A DNA stretch of 64,000 nt, taken from contig CAVZCJ010000009.1 in the NCBI GenBank assembly GCA_963773625.1, positions 1-64,000 on the forward strand, read 5' to 3'. This document shows, piece by piece, positions 28,062-38,432 of the stretch (positions within the stretch are counted from its first letter, which is position 1; each line of letters starts with the position of its first letter). The notes beneath the pieces were generated by a model. The model had not been told where the DNA came from. It saw only the letters and a program-made list of their open reading frames with translations, and ran no database searches. Position numbers and translations under genes: made by a program. This DNA comes from DATARH01 sp963773625. GTDB taxonomy: Bacteria; Pseudomonadota; Alphaproteobacteria; ATCC43930; CGMCC-115725.

Positions 28062-29900
28062 TTGTACATCCTTGGTATCTCAGCGTTCTACCACGACAGC
28101 GCGGCGGCCCTGGTAACCGACGGGCGGATCGTCGCAGCCGCGCAGGAGGAGCGCTTCACCCGCAAGAAGAACGATGCGGGTTTCCCGCGTAACGCCATCC
28201 AATATTGCCTGGACGAAGCCGAAATCGGACCCGGCGACATCGATCACGTCGTCTTCTACGACAAGCCGTTCCTCAAGTTCGAGCGGCTGCTCGAAACCTA
28301 TCTCGCCTTCGCGCCGCGGGGTTTCACCTCGTTCCGCATGGCGCTGCCGATCTGGCTCAAGGAAAAGCTGTTTCAGAAGCGGCTGCTGCGCCAAGAGCTG
28401 GAACGCTTTGCCCCGGACTACGATTGGGAACAAGCGGCTCCTCTTCGGCGAGCATCATCAAAGCCACGCCGCCTCGGCGTTCTTCGCCTCACCGTTCGAG
28501 AATGCCGCGGTGCTGACGATGGATGGGGTCGGCGAATGGGCGACCACCTCACTGGCCCTTGGCAGCGGCAATACGCTCGAAATGGTCAAGGAAATCCATT
28601 TCCCGCATTCGCTCGGGCTGCTCTACGCGGCGTTCACCGCCTATACCGGCTTCCGGGTCAATTCGGGCGAGTACAAGATGATGGGGCTCGCGCCCTTACG
28701 GCGAGCCGCGATACACGCAGAAGATCCTCGACAATCTGATCGACGTGAAGCCGGACGGCAGCTTTCATCTCGACCAGAGCTATTTCAATTATTGCACCGG
28801 GCTCAGCATGACGAGCCCGCGCTTTCACGCGCTGTTCGGCGGCGAGCCGCGGGCGGAGACCGACCCGCTGACCCAGCGCGACATGGATCTCGCCGCGTCG
28901 ATCCAGGCGGTGACCGACGATATCGTGCTTCGCCTCACCCGCTCGATTGCCGCTGAAACCGGAGCGAAAGAGCTGTGCCTTGCCGGCGGCGTGGCGCTCA
29001 ATTGCGTCGCCAACGGGAAGATCGTCCGCGACGGCAAGTTCGACAACGTCTGGGTGCAGCCGGCGGCGGGCGACGCTGGCGGCGCGCTCGGCGCCGCGCT
29101 CGCCGCCTACCATCTCTATCTCGGCCAGCCTCGGCTGCCGCTCAACACGCTCGACGCGATGCAGGGCTGCTATCTTGGCCCCGGCTTCGCCCAAGACGAG
29201 ATCGAGCGCCGGCTGGCCGCCGCCGGCGCGGTGTTCGAGGTGATGGACGAGCCAACACTGATCGAAGCGACCGTCGACGCGCTGACCAGCGACAAGGCGG
29301 TCGGCTGGTACCAAGGCCGCATGGAATTCGGGCCCCGCGCGCTGGGCAACCGCTCGATCCTCGGCGATCCCGCGCAGCGCGACAATGCAGAAGACGCTGA
29401 ACCTGCGCGTCAAATACCGCGAGAGCTTCCGCCCGTTCGCGCCTTCGGTGCTGCGCGAGGATGTCGCCGACTGGTTTGAGCACGACGGCGACAGCCCCTA
29501 TATGCTGGTGGTCGCCGACGTCGCAAAAAAACGCCGGGTGTCGACAAGCGAAGCGGATGCGAAGCTGGTCGGCACCGACAAGGTCAACGGCGTGCGCTCG
29601 GAAATCCCGGCGGTGACGCATGTCGATTACTCGGCGCGGCTGCAGACCGTGCACCGCGAGACTAACCCGCGCTACCACGCGCTGATCTCCGCGTTTAAGG
29701 CGCGAACCGGCTGCCCGGTGCTGGTCAACACCAGCTTCAACGTGCGCGGCGAGCCGATCGCCTGCACCCCGGAGGACGCGTTCAAATGCCTGATGGGCAC
29801 CGAAATCGAGGTGCTGGTCGTCGGCAATTGCCTTATGCGCAAGGAGCGGCAGGACCCGGCGCTGAAGCTCGACTATCGCGACGTTTTCGACCCGGATTGA
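28062..29900 (+). CDS. Carbamoyltransferase, NodU/CmcH/SxtI family
   Basis: About 612 residues. It starts at TTG 28062 (MYILGISAFYHDSAAALV), behind AGGAAA. The N-terminal domain is the YrdC-independent TobZ-like Kae1 fold (metal and nucleotide motifs GEHHQSHAASAFF and MDGVGEWAT), and the C-terminal domain carries FGPRALGNRSIL and VLVNTSFNVRGEPI. It would transfer a carbamoyl group from carbamoyl phosphate to a sugar or other hydroxyl. Three extra bases, near 28432, 28692 and 29370, break the frame. The SGNH hydrolase gene converges on it. Confidence 0.9.
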
Positions 29901-29926
29901 TCCCTCGCCACGGGCAACAGCCGCCG

Positions 29927-31005
29927 CTAGCGCGGCTTGCCGCACAGAATGGGTTCTAGCTTGTCGGCGAGAAACCGGGCGATGTGAGCCGACCCAGCGC
30001 GGCGTCGTATGGATAAAGTCGTCAAATTCGTCAGCCGGTAAGTCAAGCTGACCCGCCAAGTCGACACAGGTTTCGCCGGTTTTTTGGCAAAATTCCAGCG
30101 TGGCGTTGTTGATTGCTGCGAGCGTTGCGGCGTCGGCCGCGCCGTGCGACCCCACCAGCTCCTGCCACTGGCCATCGACCAGCTTTCCGTCGGCGCGTTC
30201 CTCGGTGACGTAGATGGGTGTCGACCCGAACTTGTGGATGATCCGGTTCAATAGGGCCAGCCGCTGCCTGTACCGTTCCACTTTCAACGCAATAACGGTC
30301 GCTAAATCGGGGGGCAGCGTCGCCGCCTGCCAGGTCAGGGTATGGGGAGGCGGGGTCATTCCGTAGGCCGCCTTGGCACGGCGCGCCTGAAAGTTTCTGC
30401 GCAACGTGACGTAAAACCGACGCAGCGCGCTGTGTGCGGCAACATAGTGCTGGAACTGGCGCCACAGGCCGGGATAGCGCTCCGAATTGATAAAATTAAC
30501 CTTGGTCGGATCCCCTATGGCGTCGTTGATCCCGACGTAATCCAGGATAAAGCGCGGCTTCAGTCCCGGCACCTTATCCAACCACCCGTCGAAACTGGCG
30601 ATGTAGCCCGCGGTTGCATAGCCATCGATGCCCGCGTTGGCGATCGTCGCCTGGCATCCTCGTCCGCGCAACAAGCGCTGAAGCACCGCCGTCCACGTAT
30701 CGCTTTCGTCGTTGTAGCGCTCGATCGTCGTGCTGCCGCCGATCGCCAGTACGTTGATATCCGCCGGGTTCGCGGGCCCGCCACGGAAACCGTATTGGTC
30801 GCGTCGAAAGGTGATGGTCGTGCCGGGCGGGTAAGACGGCATCGAAAGCTTCTCGAACGTATTTGGCCCCGCGTCGAATTTGGCGATCGCCCCCTGCCCG
30901 AGAAAGCCAAGTGCCGAAATAGAGCTCGATCGGCACCAGCAGCAGGGCAACGCCGATCAGCAAATTTATGAGGACGATCTTGAGCGCCCGCAGCACCAGC
31001 CGCAT
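29927..31005 (-). CDS. Membrane-anchored SGNH/GDSL-like hydrolase
   Basis: About 359 residues. The N-terminal helix RALKIVLINLLIGVALLLVP is a membrane anchor. Motif I is LAIGGSTT, where the catalytic Ser follows GG instead of the usual GDS, motif III-like is GINDAIG, and the closing Asp/His pair is probably in DDFIHTTP and SAHIARFLAD. Frame changes near 30907 and 29992 each fit one extra base. It begins 9 bp after the putative DmsC gene, yet by content it belongs with the convergent carbamoyltransferase cassette. A role as esterase on a cell-surface glycan is possible. Confidence 0.78.
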
Positions 31006-31013
31006 CGCCGTGG

Positions 31014-31953
31014 TCAAACGGTGTCGGCGCCGTAGTAGAGCATCACCGTGTGCTTCGCCTCCGCGAAGAACAGCCAACGCTCGACGACAAGGCCGACAGC
31101 CGCGCTCAGCACGGCGAGGAGCGCGGCCAGCAAGGGCACAAGGCCAAGCAACGCCGCCAACGTCGCGAGCAGCGGCACGAAAAACCCAGCGATGCGCGCG
31201 ATGAGGCGCAGCCGCAGCCGATGCTTGCGCGCGATGTGGAAACCCATCTCCTTCAGCAGATAGTTTTCTTCGGTATTGGGCGGCTCGAGCATGCGCACCG
31301 CGCCGCGCCGGCCAAGGCCGGTCGCGCTCGCCACCGTGCTCGGCGCCGATGCGGTGTCGATAAACCGCCAATAGCTCTCCTTGAGCCACCACGCCGCGCT
31401 GATGACGACCAGCGTCGCCAGCGGGATCGCGATGCGGCCGCGCCCAGATGCGCACGATCAGGTCGAGCAGCAGCAGCCCGCTCATCAGCCCCAGCGCCAG
31501 ATAGTTCGGCACGACCCAGCAATTGTGCCATTGGCGGATCGGCTTCAGCGAACGGTAGATCATCGCGGTGCAATAGACCGTGCCCGCCGCCAGCATCGCG
31601 GCGAGAATGCCGCACAGGCCGGCAAAGCCGCCGACCCGACCGAAGATCACCCAGCCAATCGCGAAGACCGCCGCCGGGAGGAAGGTCGCCACCGACAGGA
31701 CCCCCTCGCGCGACAGCCACGACGTCCGCCACTGCGAGAAGGCGCGCCAGGCGCGCTCCGGCCGACCGAGATGCAGGGTCGACGAGAGCAGGCCGGCGAC
31801 GGCGAGAAGCCCAGCCGTCACCAGCGTCACAACCCCAAACCCCGGATTGCTCGGCAGCAATCCCAGCGGTACGGCGATGCCGGTCAGCGTCAGGAGCGCA
31901 AAACCGGCGCCGGAGGCGGTGGTGAAGAAGATGATCGATAGCGCGGGATGCAT
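31014..31953 (-). CDS. DmsC-like membrane anchor subunit
   Basis: About 312 residues with eight or so predicted helices, starting MHPALSIIFFTTASGAGFAL, which is the usual start of DmsC-type anchors, followed by HLGRPERAWRAF. DmsC subunits anchor the A and B subunits and bind quinol without haem. One extra base near 31440 breaks the frame in the fifth helix region. It is 22 bp after the iron-sulfur subunit gene and closes the molybdoenzyme operon. Confidence 0.85.
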
Positions 31954-31975
31954 CGAAAGATCGCTAGTTCGTGTC

Positions 31976-32723
31976 TTACCGCGACAGCAGCCGGTCGACC
32001 CAGCGCAGCAGCTTGTTGTCGCCGGGGAGGGTCGCCGCCGCTGGGCGCTGCCGCGCTTGCCGGCGACGTGATATGGGGCGCGTGACGCGGCGGCAGATAT
32101 TTGTTGACCGGGCGGTAGCCGAGCTCGGGCATCAGATCCTTGCCGCCGCGCGCGGCGACCATCTCCGACACCGCCGAATTCGGATCGCCAAGATCGCCGA
32201 AATGCCGCGCGCTGGTCGGGCAGACCATCACGCAGGCCGGCACCCGTTCGTCTTCGGCCAGGTTCTCGTTGTAGATGCGGTCGATGCAGAGGGTGCATTT
32301 CTTCATCACCCCCTCATCCTGGTCGAACTCGCGCGCGCCATACGGGCAGGCCCAGGAGCACAGCTTGCAGCCGATGCAGATGTCGGCGTTGACCAGCACG
32401 ATGCCGTCCTCGGCGCGCTTGTAGGACGCGCCGGTCGGACAGACCGTGACGCAGGCCGGCTCCTCGCAATGCAGGCAGGAGCGCGGGAAATGCACCGTGC
32501 GCGCGCCCTCGCCGTCGCCCTCCTCGAACGAGTGGACCCGGTTGAACCACACGCCCCAGGCGCCTTCGCCGTAAGGATTGAAGTCGGGAAGCGGCGCCGA
32601 ATGGCCGCCGCTGTTCCATTCCTTGCACGCAGTCGCGCAGGCATGGCAGCCGACGCAGACATCGAGATCGATGACCAGACCCAGCTTCTTGCCGCCGGGA
32701 TGCTGGGCGGGGAGGTCGGTCAT
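31976..32723 (-). CDS. DmsB-like four-cluster ferredoxin subunit
   Basis: About 249 residues. Four cysteine groups are visible: CVGCHACATACKEW, CLHCEEPACVTVCPTG, CIGCKLCSWACPYG and CTLC followed by CVMVCPTSARHFG. They bind four 4Fe-4S clusters wiring the molybdenum subunit to the membrane anchor. The start ATG 32723 overlaps the stop of the catalytic subunit gene. One extra base near 32045 shifts the last 20 residues; the corrected end reads DNKLLRWVDRLLSR with a TAA at 31976. Confidence 0.9.
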
Positions 32724-35609
32724 CGCCCGCTCCAGCCGTAGCGCAGAATTTCGGGCACCCGCATCAGCGAGGGCGGCCGGGCGAGCGCAGGGAAAATGCG
32801 GCGCGCTCTCGCCGGCTTCCGCGGCCGGCGCTTTCTCGACCCGCACCCGAAGGTCGTACCAGGCGGCCTGGCCGGTGATCGGATCGGCATTGCTTTCCGG
32901 CGCGTCCGGCAGGGTCTCGCCGATCAGGTGGTTGAGCAGGAAGCCGCGGGCTGAATTCGGGCGAGGCCGTCGGCGAGGTTCCAGGCGCCGGCGCGCTTGC
33001 CGATCGCGTTCCAGGTCCACACCGTGTTCGGGTTGACCCCGTCCATCAGCTTCAGCTGCGCCTTGATGCGGCCGGCATGGCTCGTCGACCCACACCCAGT
33101 CGTCGTCCTGCAGGCCGAGGCTGCGCGGCCGTGACCCGGTTGATGAACAGGCGGTTGGCGCCATAGATCTGGCGCAGCCAGGCGTTCTGCGATCCCCAGG
33201 AGTGGTACATCGGCATCGGCCGCTGGGTGACCGCGTTGCAGCGGAAATGCCTCGGTGTCGACGCGCGCGCCCTCGAACGGCGGATACCAGATCGGCAGCG
33301 GATCGAAGTGGGTTTCGATCCGTGCGCTTGCAGCCGCTCGGGTGGCAGCACGGCGCCATGCCCCTGCGCCGCGAGGCGGAACTTCTGCAGCGGTTCGACA
33401 TAAAGCTGCAGCACGATCGGGTCGGCGTTGCCGATCAGGCCCATCGCCACCGCGTTGTCGAGATAGGCCCGGTTGGCGTGCTTGTAGTAGTGCTGCTCCT
33501 CGGGCAGGTCGTATTTCCAGAAGCAGCCGTTGTCGATGTAGCGCTGGAGCTGGTCGGGGTTCGGCGCACCCTTGCCATGCGCCTCGCCGTCGGCGCCGCG
33601 CCAGCCGGCGAGCGGGCCGATGCCCGGCGCGCGCTCGTGATAGGTCAGGTAGTCCTTGTAGCCGGCGGGATAGCGCGGCCCGCCGTCGGCATTGACGAAA
33701 GCCGGCAGGCCGAGCCGCGCGCCGAGATCGATCAGCACGTCCTGGAACGGCCGCACGTCGCGGTCGGGAGTGAGGATCGGCTGGCGGATCGAATCGGCCG
33801 GCCCGTCGACCTTGCCGATCGGCCGGTCGAGGATCGAGATGCAGTCCCAGCGCTCGAGATAGGTCGTGTCGGGGAGGATCAGGTCGGCGTAGGCAACCGT
33901 CTCCGAATAGAACGCGTCGGAATAGATGATGCGCGGGATCTTGTAGCTGCCGTCGGCCTCCTTGTCGGTCAGCATGCGCATGGTCTCGGCGGTGTTCATC
34001 GCCGAGTTCCACGCCATGTTGGCCATGTACATGAACAGCGTGTCGATCTTGTAGGGATCGCCGGCCCAGGCGTTCTTGATCAGCATGTGCATCATGCCGT
34101 GGTTGGCGATCGGCGCCTCCCACGAGAACGCCTTGTCGATGCGCAGCGGGTTGCCGTCGGCATCGATGATCAGGTCTTCCGGCCCCATCGGATAGCCGAG
34201 CGGCGCGCCAGCGAGCGGCTTGCCGGCTTCGACCTGGCCGGGCTTGCCGGCCGGCTTGGGGCCCGGCGGACAGGGTTTCGGGTGCGGCGCCTTGTAGCGC
34301 CAGCCGCCTGGCACATCGATCGTGCCCAGCAGCAGCTGCAACAAGTGCAGCGCGCGGCAGGTCTGGAACCCGTTGGAATGCGCCGAGATGCCGCGCATCG
34401 CATGCATCCCGACCGGCCGGCCGCGCATCGTCTCGTGCCGCCGCCCGGCCCAGTCGGTCCACGGCACCGGCAGCTCGATCGCCTCCTCGAAGGCGACCCG
34501 GCCGATCTCGGCGGCGAGCTCCCGGATCGCGCGCCGCCGGCACGCCGCAGGTCGCGGCAACGGCCTCCGGCGCATATTGCGGGTCGAGATAGCGCTCGGC
34601 GATCAGCTGGAACACCGGCACGGCCCTGCGGCCGTCCGGCGAGCGTCGCCTCGCCGACCATGCGCATCTCGACATCGGCGGCGAGCGCGCTGGCGACCGC
34701 CGCCCTGCTTGTCGAGCACCAGCGGGTTGCCCTTGTCGTCGCGGGCGAACAGCCCGTCCTCCGCGGTGCCCGGCGCCTGGATCACCAGCCAGCCGGCGTT
34801 GGTGTAGCGCGCGAGGTAGTCGAGATCGACCTTGTCGGCACTCAGCAGCTCGTGGATCAGCGACAGCACGAGAAGACCGTCGGTGCCGGGCCGGATGCCG
34901 ATCCACTCATCGGCGATCGCCGAATAGCCGGTGCGCACCGGGTTGATCGAGATCGACTTGGCGCCCCGGCGCTTCATCGCCGACAGGCGAAATCTTGATC
35001 GGGTTCGAAGTCGTGGTCCTCGGCGACCCCGAACATCAGCACCAGCTTGGTGCGCTCCCAATCGGGCTCGCCGAATTCCCAGAAGCTGCCGCCGATCGTG
35101 TACATCCCGGCCGCGGCCATGTTGACCGAGCAGAACCCGCCATGCGCGGCGAAATTGGGCGTGCCGAACTGCGTCGCCCAGAACCCGGTCAGCGACTGCG
35201 ACTGGTCGCGCCCGGTGAAGAAGGCGAGCTTCTTCGGGTCGTCGGCCCGGATCCGCGACAGCCATTCGACCGCGGTCGAAATCGCCTCGTCCCATTCGAT
35301 CTCGCGGAACTCGCCGCTGCCGCGCTCGCCGACCCGCATCAGCGGCTTCCGCAGCTTCGCCGGCGAATGCTGATGCATGATCCCGGCGGCGCCCTTGCCG
35401 CAGATGACGCCGCGATTGACCGGGTGGCGCGGGTTGCCCTCGATGTAGCGGATGCCGCCGTCCTTCAGATGGACTTTGATGCCGCAGCGCCCGGCGCACA
35501 TGTAGCAGGTGGTGTATTTGACCTCGTCGGAGACGCGCGGCGAGGTGTCCACCATCTCGGTGGGTGACCAGTAGTCGCGCAGACGCTGACGCCAACCCGT
35601 ACTGTTCAT
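32720..35609 (-). CDS. Molybdopterin oxidoreductase catalytic subunit (DMSO-reductase family)
   Basis: About 960 residues after joining frames. The N-terminal iron-sulfur site is CYMCAGRCGIKVH with the fourth Cys in GVICGKGAAG. Cofactor-binding segments follow (GRDQSQSLTGF, SISINPVRTG, ILPDTTYLERWD). No twin-arginine signal is visible at MNSTGWRQRLRDYW, so the enzyme may face the cytoplasm. Some eleven frame changes are spread over the gene (examples near 34985, 34700, 34640, 34540, 33320, 33245, 33130, 33080, 32955 and 32795), most of them one extra base. The start overlaps the TAXI gene stop. The substrate is unknown; DMSO, thiosulfate, tetrathionate and arsenate are among the possibilities. 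Confidence 0.85.
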
Positions 35610-36658
35610 CGCGACGGCGCCTCATCGGGCGGGTTCGGTAATCCGTCCAGCGAAAAGCCCTGCTCGCGGTAAAACCGCGCCGCGCCCGGATGCAGCGGCA
35701 GTGACATGCCCTTTAGCGCATTCGCTAGCTTGATCTGGCGCCCGAGTCGGATCGAGGCCGGCATAGAGCTGCGCCGCGCCCTCGCTCCACGCGGCGCGGG
35801 TGATGTCGTGGACCAACGCCTCGTCGGCATCGTCGCGCACGACCCACAGCGCAAAGAACCCGACCGTCGTCGTGTCGGTATCGACATTGCGGTAGACCCC
35901 GGCGGGGATCGTCGCCGCGCCGTAGAACGCGTACTGCGCCAGCAGCTTCGAGGCGACGCTGCCGGTAATCGGTACCAGCCGGACTCGGCGTCGCCGCCGC
36001 CAGTTCCTGTATCGCCGGCACGGGATAGCCTGCCGGCGAGGATCAGGGCATCGAGCGTGCCCGCCTGCAGCTCCTCGGCGGCCTGGGCCGGACGCAAGAA
36101 CTTGCGCACGACGTCGTTCTCGCCGAGCCCGGCGGCGGCGAACAGTACCCGCGCATTGGCCGCGGTACCGGAACCCTGATCGCCGACCGCGATCGTCTTG
36201 CCGGCAAGATCGTCGACCGAGCGGATCGGGCTGTCGACGCGAACGACGATGTGCATCGCCTCTGGAAACAGGCTGGCGATCGCGCGCAACCGATGCGAGG
36301 GCGGGTCACCGGCAAAAGCGCCCGTCCCCGCATAGGCCATCGCAGCGAGATCGGCCTGGACGAAACCCGATTCGATCTGCCCGTTGGCGACCAGGCGAAG
36401 GTTGTCGACCGAGCCTTGCGTCGCCTGCGCCACCGCGACCAGACCCGGCACGCCGCACGCGCCGCTCTTCGCGCAGGCCGTGCCTTCGACCGGGCTGGAG
36501 ATCGCACTGGCGACGACCGCACCAATCTCGAAGAAGCTTCCTCCGGTCGCCGCGGTGCCGATACGGAAAAACCGGGCCTCGGTATCGGCCATCGCGCTCG
36601 ACGCCGAGGCGGCAAAAAGCAAACTGGCGCAGGCGAAGCCGCGCCAGCTGGGTCTCAT
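35606..36658 (-). CDS. TAXI-family solute-binding protein
   Basis: About 350 residues with a signal peptide (MRPSWRGFACASLLFAASAS to SAMA). The TAXI fold is seen in FRIGTAATGGSFFEIGAVVA, GFVQADLAAMAYAGTG and DLAGKTIAVGDQGSGT, typical of TRAP transporters with a TAXI binding protein. No TRAP membrane protein is next to it. Instead its stop overlaps the start of the molybdoenzyme catalytic subunit, so it heads that operon and may deliver or sense the substrate. Three extra bases near 36020, 35980-35850 and 35745 break the frame. ATG 36658 is preferred because it starts the signal peptide. Confidence 0.85.
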   Translation of the reverse strand: MRPSWRGFACASLLFAASASSAMADTEARFFRIGTAATGGSFFEIGAVVASAISSPVEGTACAKSGACGVPGLVAVAQATQGSVDNLRLVANGQIESGFVQADLAAMAYAGTGAFAGDPPSHRLRAIASLFPEAMHIVVRVDSPIRSVDDLAGKTIAVGDQGSGTAANARVLFAAAGLGENDVVRKFLRPAQAAEELQAGTLDALILAGRLSRAGDTGTGGGDAESGWYRLPAASPRSCWRSTRSTARRRSPPGSTAMSIPTRRRSGSLRCGSCATMPTRRWSTTSPAPRGARARRSSMPASIRLGRQIKLANALKGMSLPLHPGAARFYREQGFSLDGLPNPPDEAPSR

Positions 36659-36782
36659 CCGCCACCCTTGCGTCTCACCCTGTGAGACAGTCATGTGAAA
36701 TGACACCATGACTGCCAGGCGATTGCAACCCGCGATCCGCCTCGATTAGCCTTTGTTCGAAGCCGCACCCGGAGTCCAGCGA

Positions 36783-37835
36783 ATGCCCGACCCCGCTCCC
36801 CTGATCGATCTGCGCTCCGACACGGTCACCCAACCGTCGCCCGCAATGCGCCAGGCGATGGCGGCGGCCACGGTCGGCGACGACCAATATGGCGAGGATC
36901 CGTCGGTCAACCTGCTGCAGCAGCGGATCGCCGCGCTGCTCGGCAAGGAGGCCGCGCTGTTCGTGCCGAGCGGCACGATGGCGAACCAGATCGCGCTGAA
37001 GCTGCTGACCCGGCCCGGCGACGATGTGATCGTCGGCCAAGGCGCGCACATGATGTGGCACGAGGCGGGCGCCGCCGCGGCCAATTCCGGCGTGCAATTC
37101 AGCCCGGTCGGCGCCGGCGGCAAATTCACCGTCGACGAGTTCCGCGAAGCGGTGAAGCCGCGCGGACATATCGTCATGCCGCCGACCGGCCTCGTCGCCA
37201 TCGAGAACACGCACAACATGGGCGGCGGCATCGTCTTCCCTCAGGCCGATGCGGTGGCGATCTGCGCCGCGGCGCGCGAGGCAAGGCATCGACTGCTATC
37301 TCGACGGCGCGCGGCTCTTCAACGCCGCGACGGCGAGCGGCCTGCCGCTTGCCGAGCTGGCGCGGCCGTTCGATCTGGTTTCGGTGGCGCTGTCGAAGGG
37401 GCTCGGCTGCCCGGTCGGCAGCGTGCTCGCCGGGAACGCAGGCGCGACATCAGCCGCGCGTCACCGCGCGACGCCGCTTCGGCGGGGCGATGCGCCAGGC
37501 CGGCATCCTCGCCGCCGCCGGGCCTCTACGCGCTCGACCATAATGTCGCCCGGCTCGGCGAAGACCACGCCAATGCGCGGCTCATTGCCGAGGGCATTGC
37601 CGGACTGCCCGGCGTCCACCTCGACCTCGACACGGTGCAAACCAACATCGTGATCTGGCAGATGGCGCCGGATGGGCCCGACGCGGCGACAATCGTCGCC
37701 AAGGCGAAGGCGGCCGGGGTGCTGATTTCCGCGCTCGGGCCGCGCACCTTGCGCGCCGTTACCCACATGGATGTCAGCACCGAACAATGCCTGCGTGCCG
37801 CCGAGGTGCTGGCCGACGTGATCGGACGCGGCTGA
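36783..37835 (+). CDS. ltaE: Low-specificity L-threonine aldolase
   Basis: About 350 residues of a fold-type I PLP enzyme that cleaves threonine or allo-threonine to glycine and acetaldehyde. Visible motifs are IDLRSDTVTQPSPAM, DDQYGEDPSVN, FVPSGTMANQIAL and the PLP-binding Lys in SVALSKGLGCPVGS. It starts at ATG 36783. The middle (37280-37530) is disturbed by about five frame changes, including an extra C before AAGG at 37282 and an extra G near 37519; both ends are clean. Divergent from the TAXI operon with a 124-bp gap. Confidence 0.87.
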   Translation: MPDPAPLIDLRSDTVTQPSPAMRQAMAAATVGDDQYGEDPSVNLLQQRIAALLGKEAALFVPSGTMANQIALKLLTRPGDDVIVGQGAHMMWHEAGAAAANSGVQFSPVGAGGKFTVDEFREAVKPRGHIVMPPTGLVAIENTHNMGGGIVFPQADAVAICAAAREARHRLLSRRRAALQRRDGERPAACRAGAAVRSGFGGAVEGARLPGRQRARRERRRDISRASPRDAASAGRCARPASSPPPGLYALDHNVARLGEDHANARLIAEGIAGLPGVHLDLDTVQTNIVIWQMAPDGPDAATIVAKAKAAGVLISALGPRTLRAVTHMDVSTEQCLRAAEVLADVIGRG

Positions 37836-37952
37836 GCCGCCTTCCTCACCCGTCAAAATTTCCGGATGGCGGTCTTGACCTATCCGGATCGAATACTTAT
37901 GTTCCTGTTATGTTCGGGGATGTGATGCGGCCGGGACGGCTCAGAGCCCCAG

Positions 37953-38432
37953 TTAGGCCGACCGCTTCCGCAGCAGGTATTTCTGCTCGCCGCTCAGCAC
38001 CAACTCGTTCTTCTGGTTGTGGACGGTGACGGCGACGGTCACCACCCCGGTCGTCCGCTGCGGCGTCAGTGCGGCGATGGTCAGCGACGGGTAAAGCGTG
38101 TCGCCGGGATAGACCGGCTTCAGAAACTTCGACGACTGTTCGATAAAGGCGATCAGCGAGTCGCCGATGACGTGCGCGAAGGTGCCGGCGCCGGCGGCGG
38201 TGAAGCACAGCACCTGGAAGCCGTGCGCGAGCGTCCCGGGATGGCCGCGCTCGCGGCAATATTCGATGTCGTAATGGATCGGGTGATTGTCGCCGGAGAC
38301 GGTCTGGAACGCGGCGAAATTGGCGTCGGTGACGGTGCGGCTCGGGATGTAGAAGCTGTCGCCGACCTTGAGGTCCTCGAAGAACTTGCTCTCCGGGAAG
38401 CGGTGATGGGTGCGGTCGAATGGCTCGGTCAT
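37953..38432 (-). CDS. MaoC-family dehydratase (hotdog-fold enoyl-CoA hydratase)
   Basis: Intact, 159 residues. The hydratase 2 motif is SGDNHPIHYDIEY with the catalytic Asp and His, followed by GTLAHGFQVL. Such single-domain MaoC proteins hydrate enoyl-CoA thioesters. The start ATG 38432 overlaps the stop of the CoA-transferase gene in an ATGA, so the two work together: the transferase activates an acid to its CoA ester and the hydratase acts on it or its relative. The acid is unknown. Confidence 0.88.
   Translation of the reverse strand: MTEPFDRTHHRFPESKFFEDLKVGDSFYIPSRTVTDANFAAFQTVSGDNHPIHYDIEYCRERGHPGTLAHGFQVLCFTAAGAGTFAHVIGDSLIAFIEQSSKFLKPVYPGDTLYPSLTIAALTPQRTTGVVTVAVTVHNQKNELVLSGEQKYLLRKRSA

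Noticed and set aside
34974..34990. TGA in the molybdoenzyme gene after DFACRR as a selenocysteine codon
   Set aside because: Removing one T from each of two short T runs gives the expected NPIKI and LSAMKRRG segments, so the TGA is an artefact of frame.
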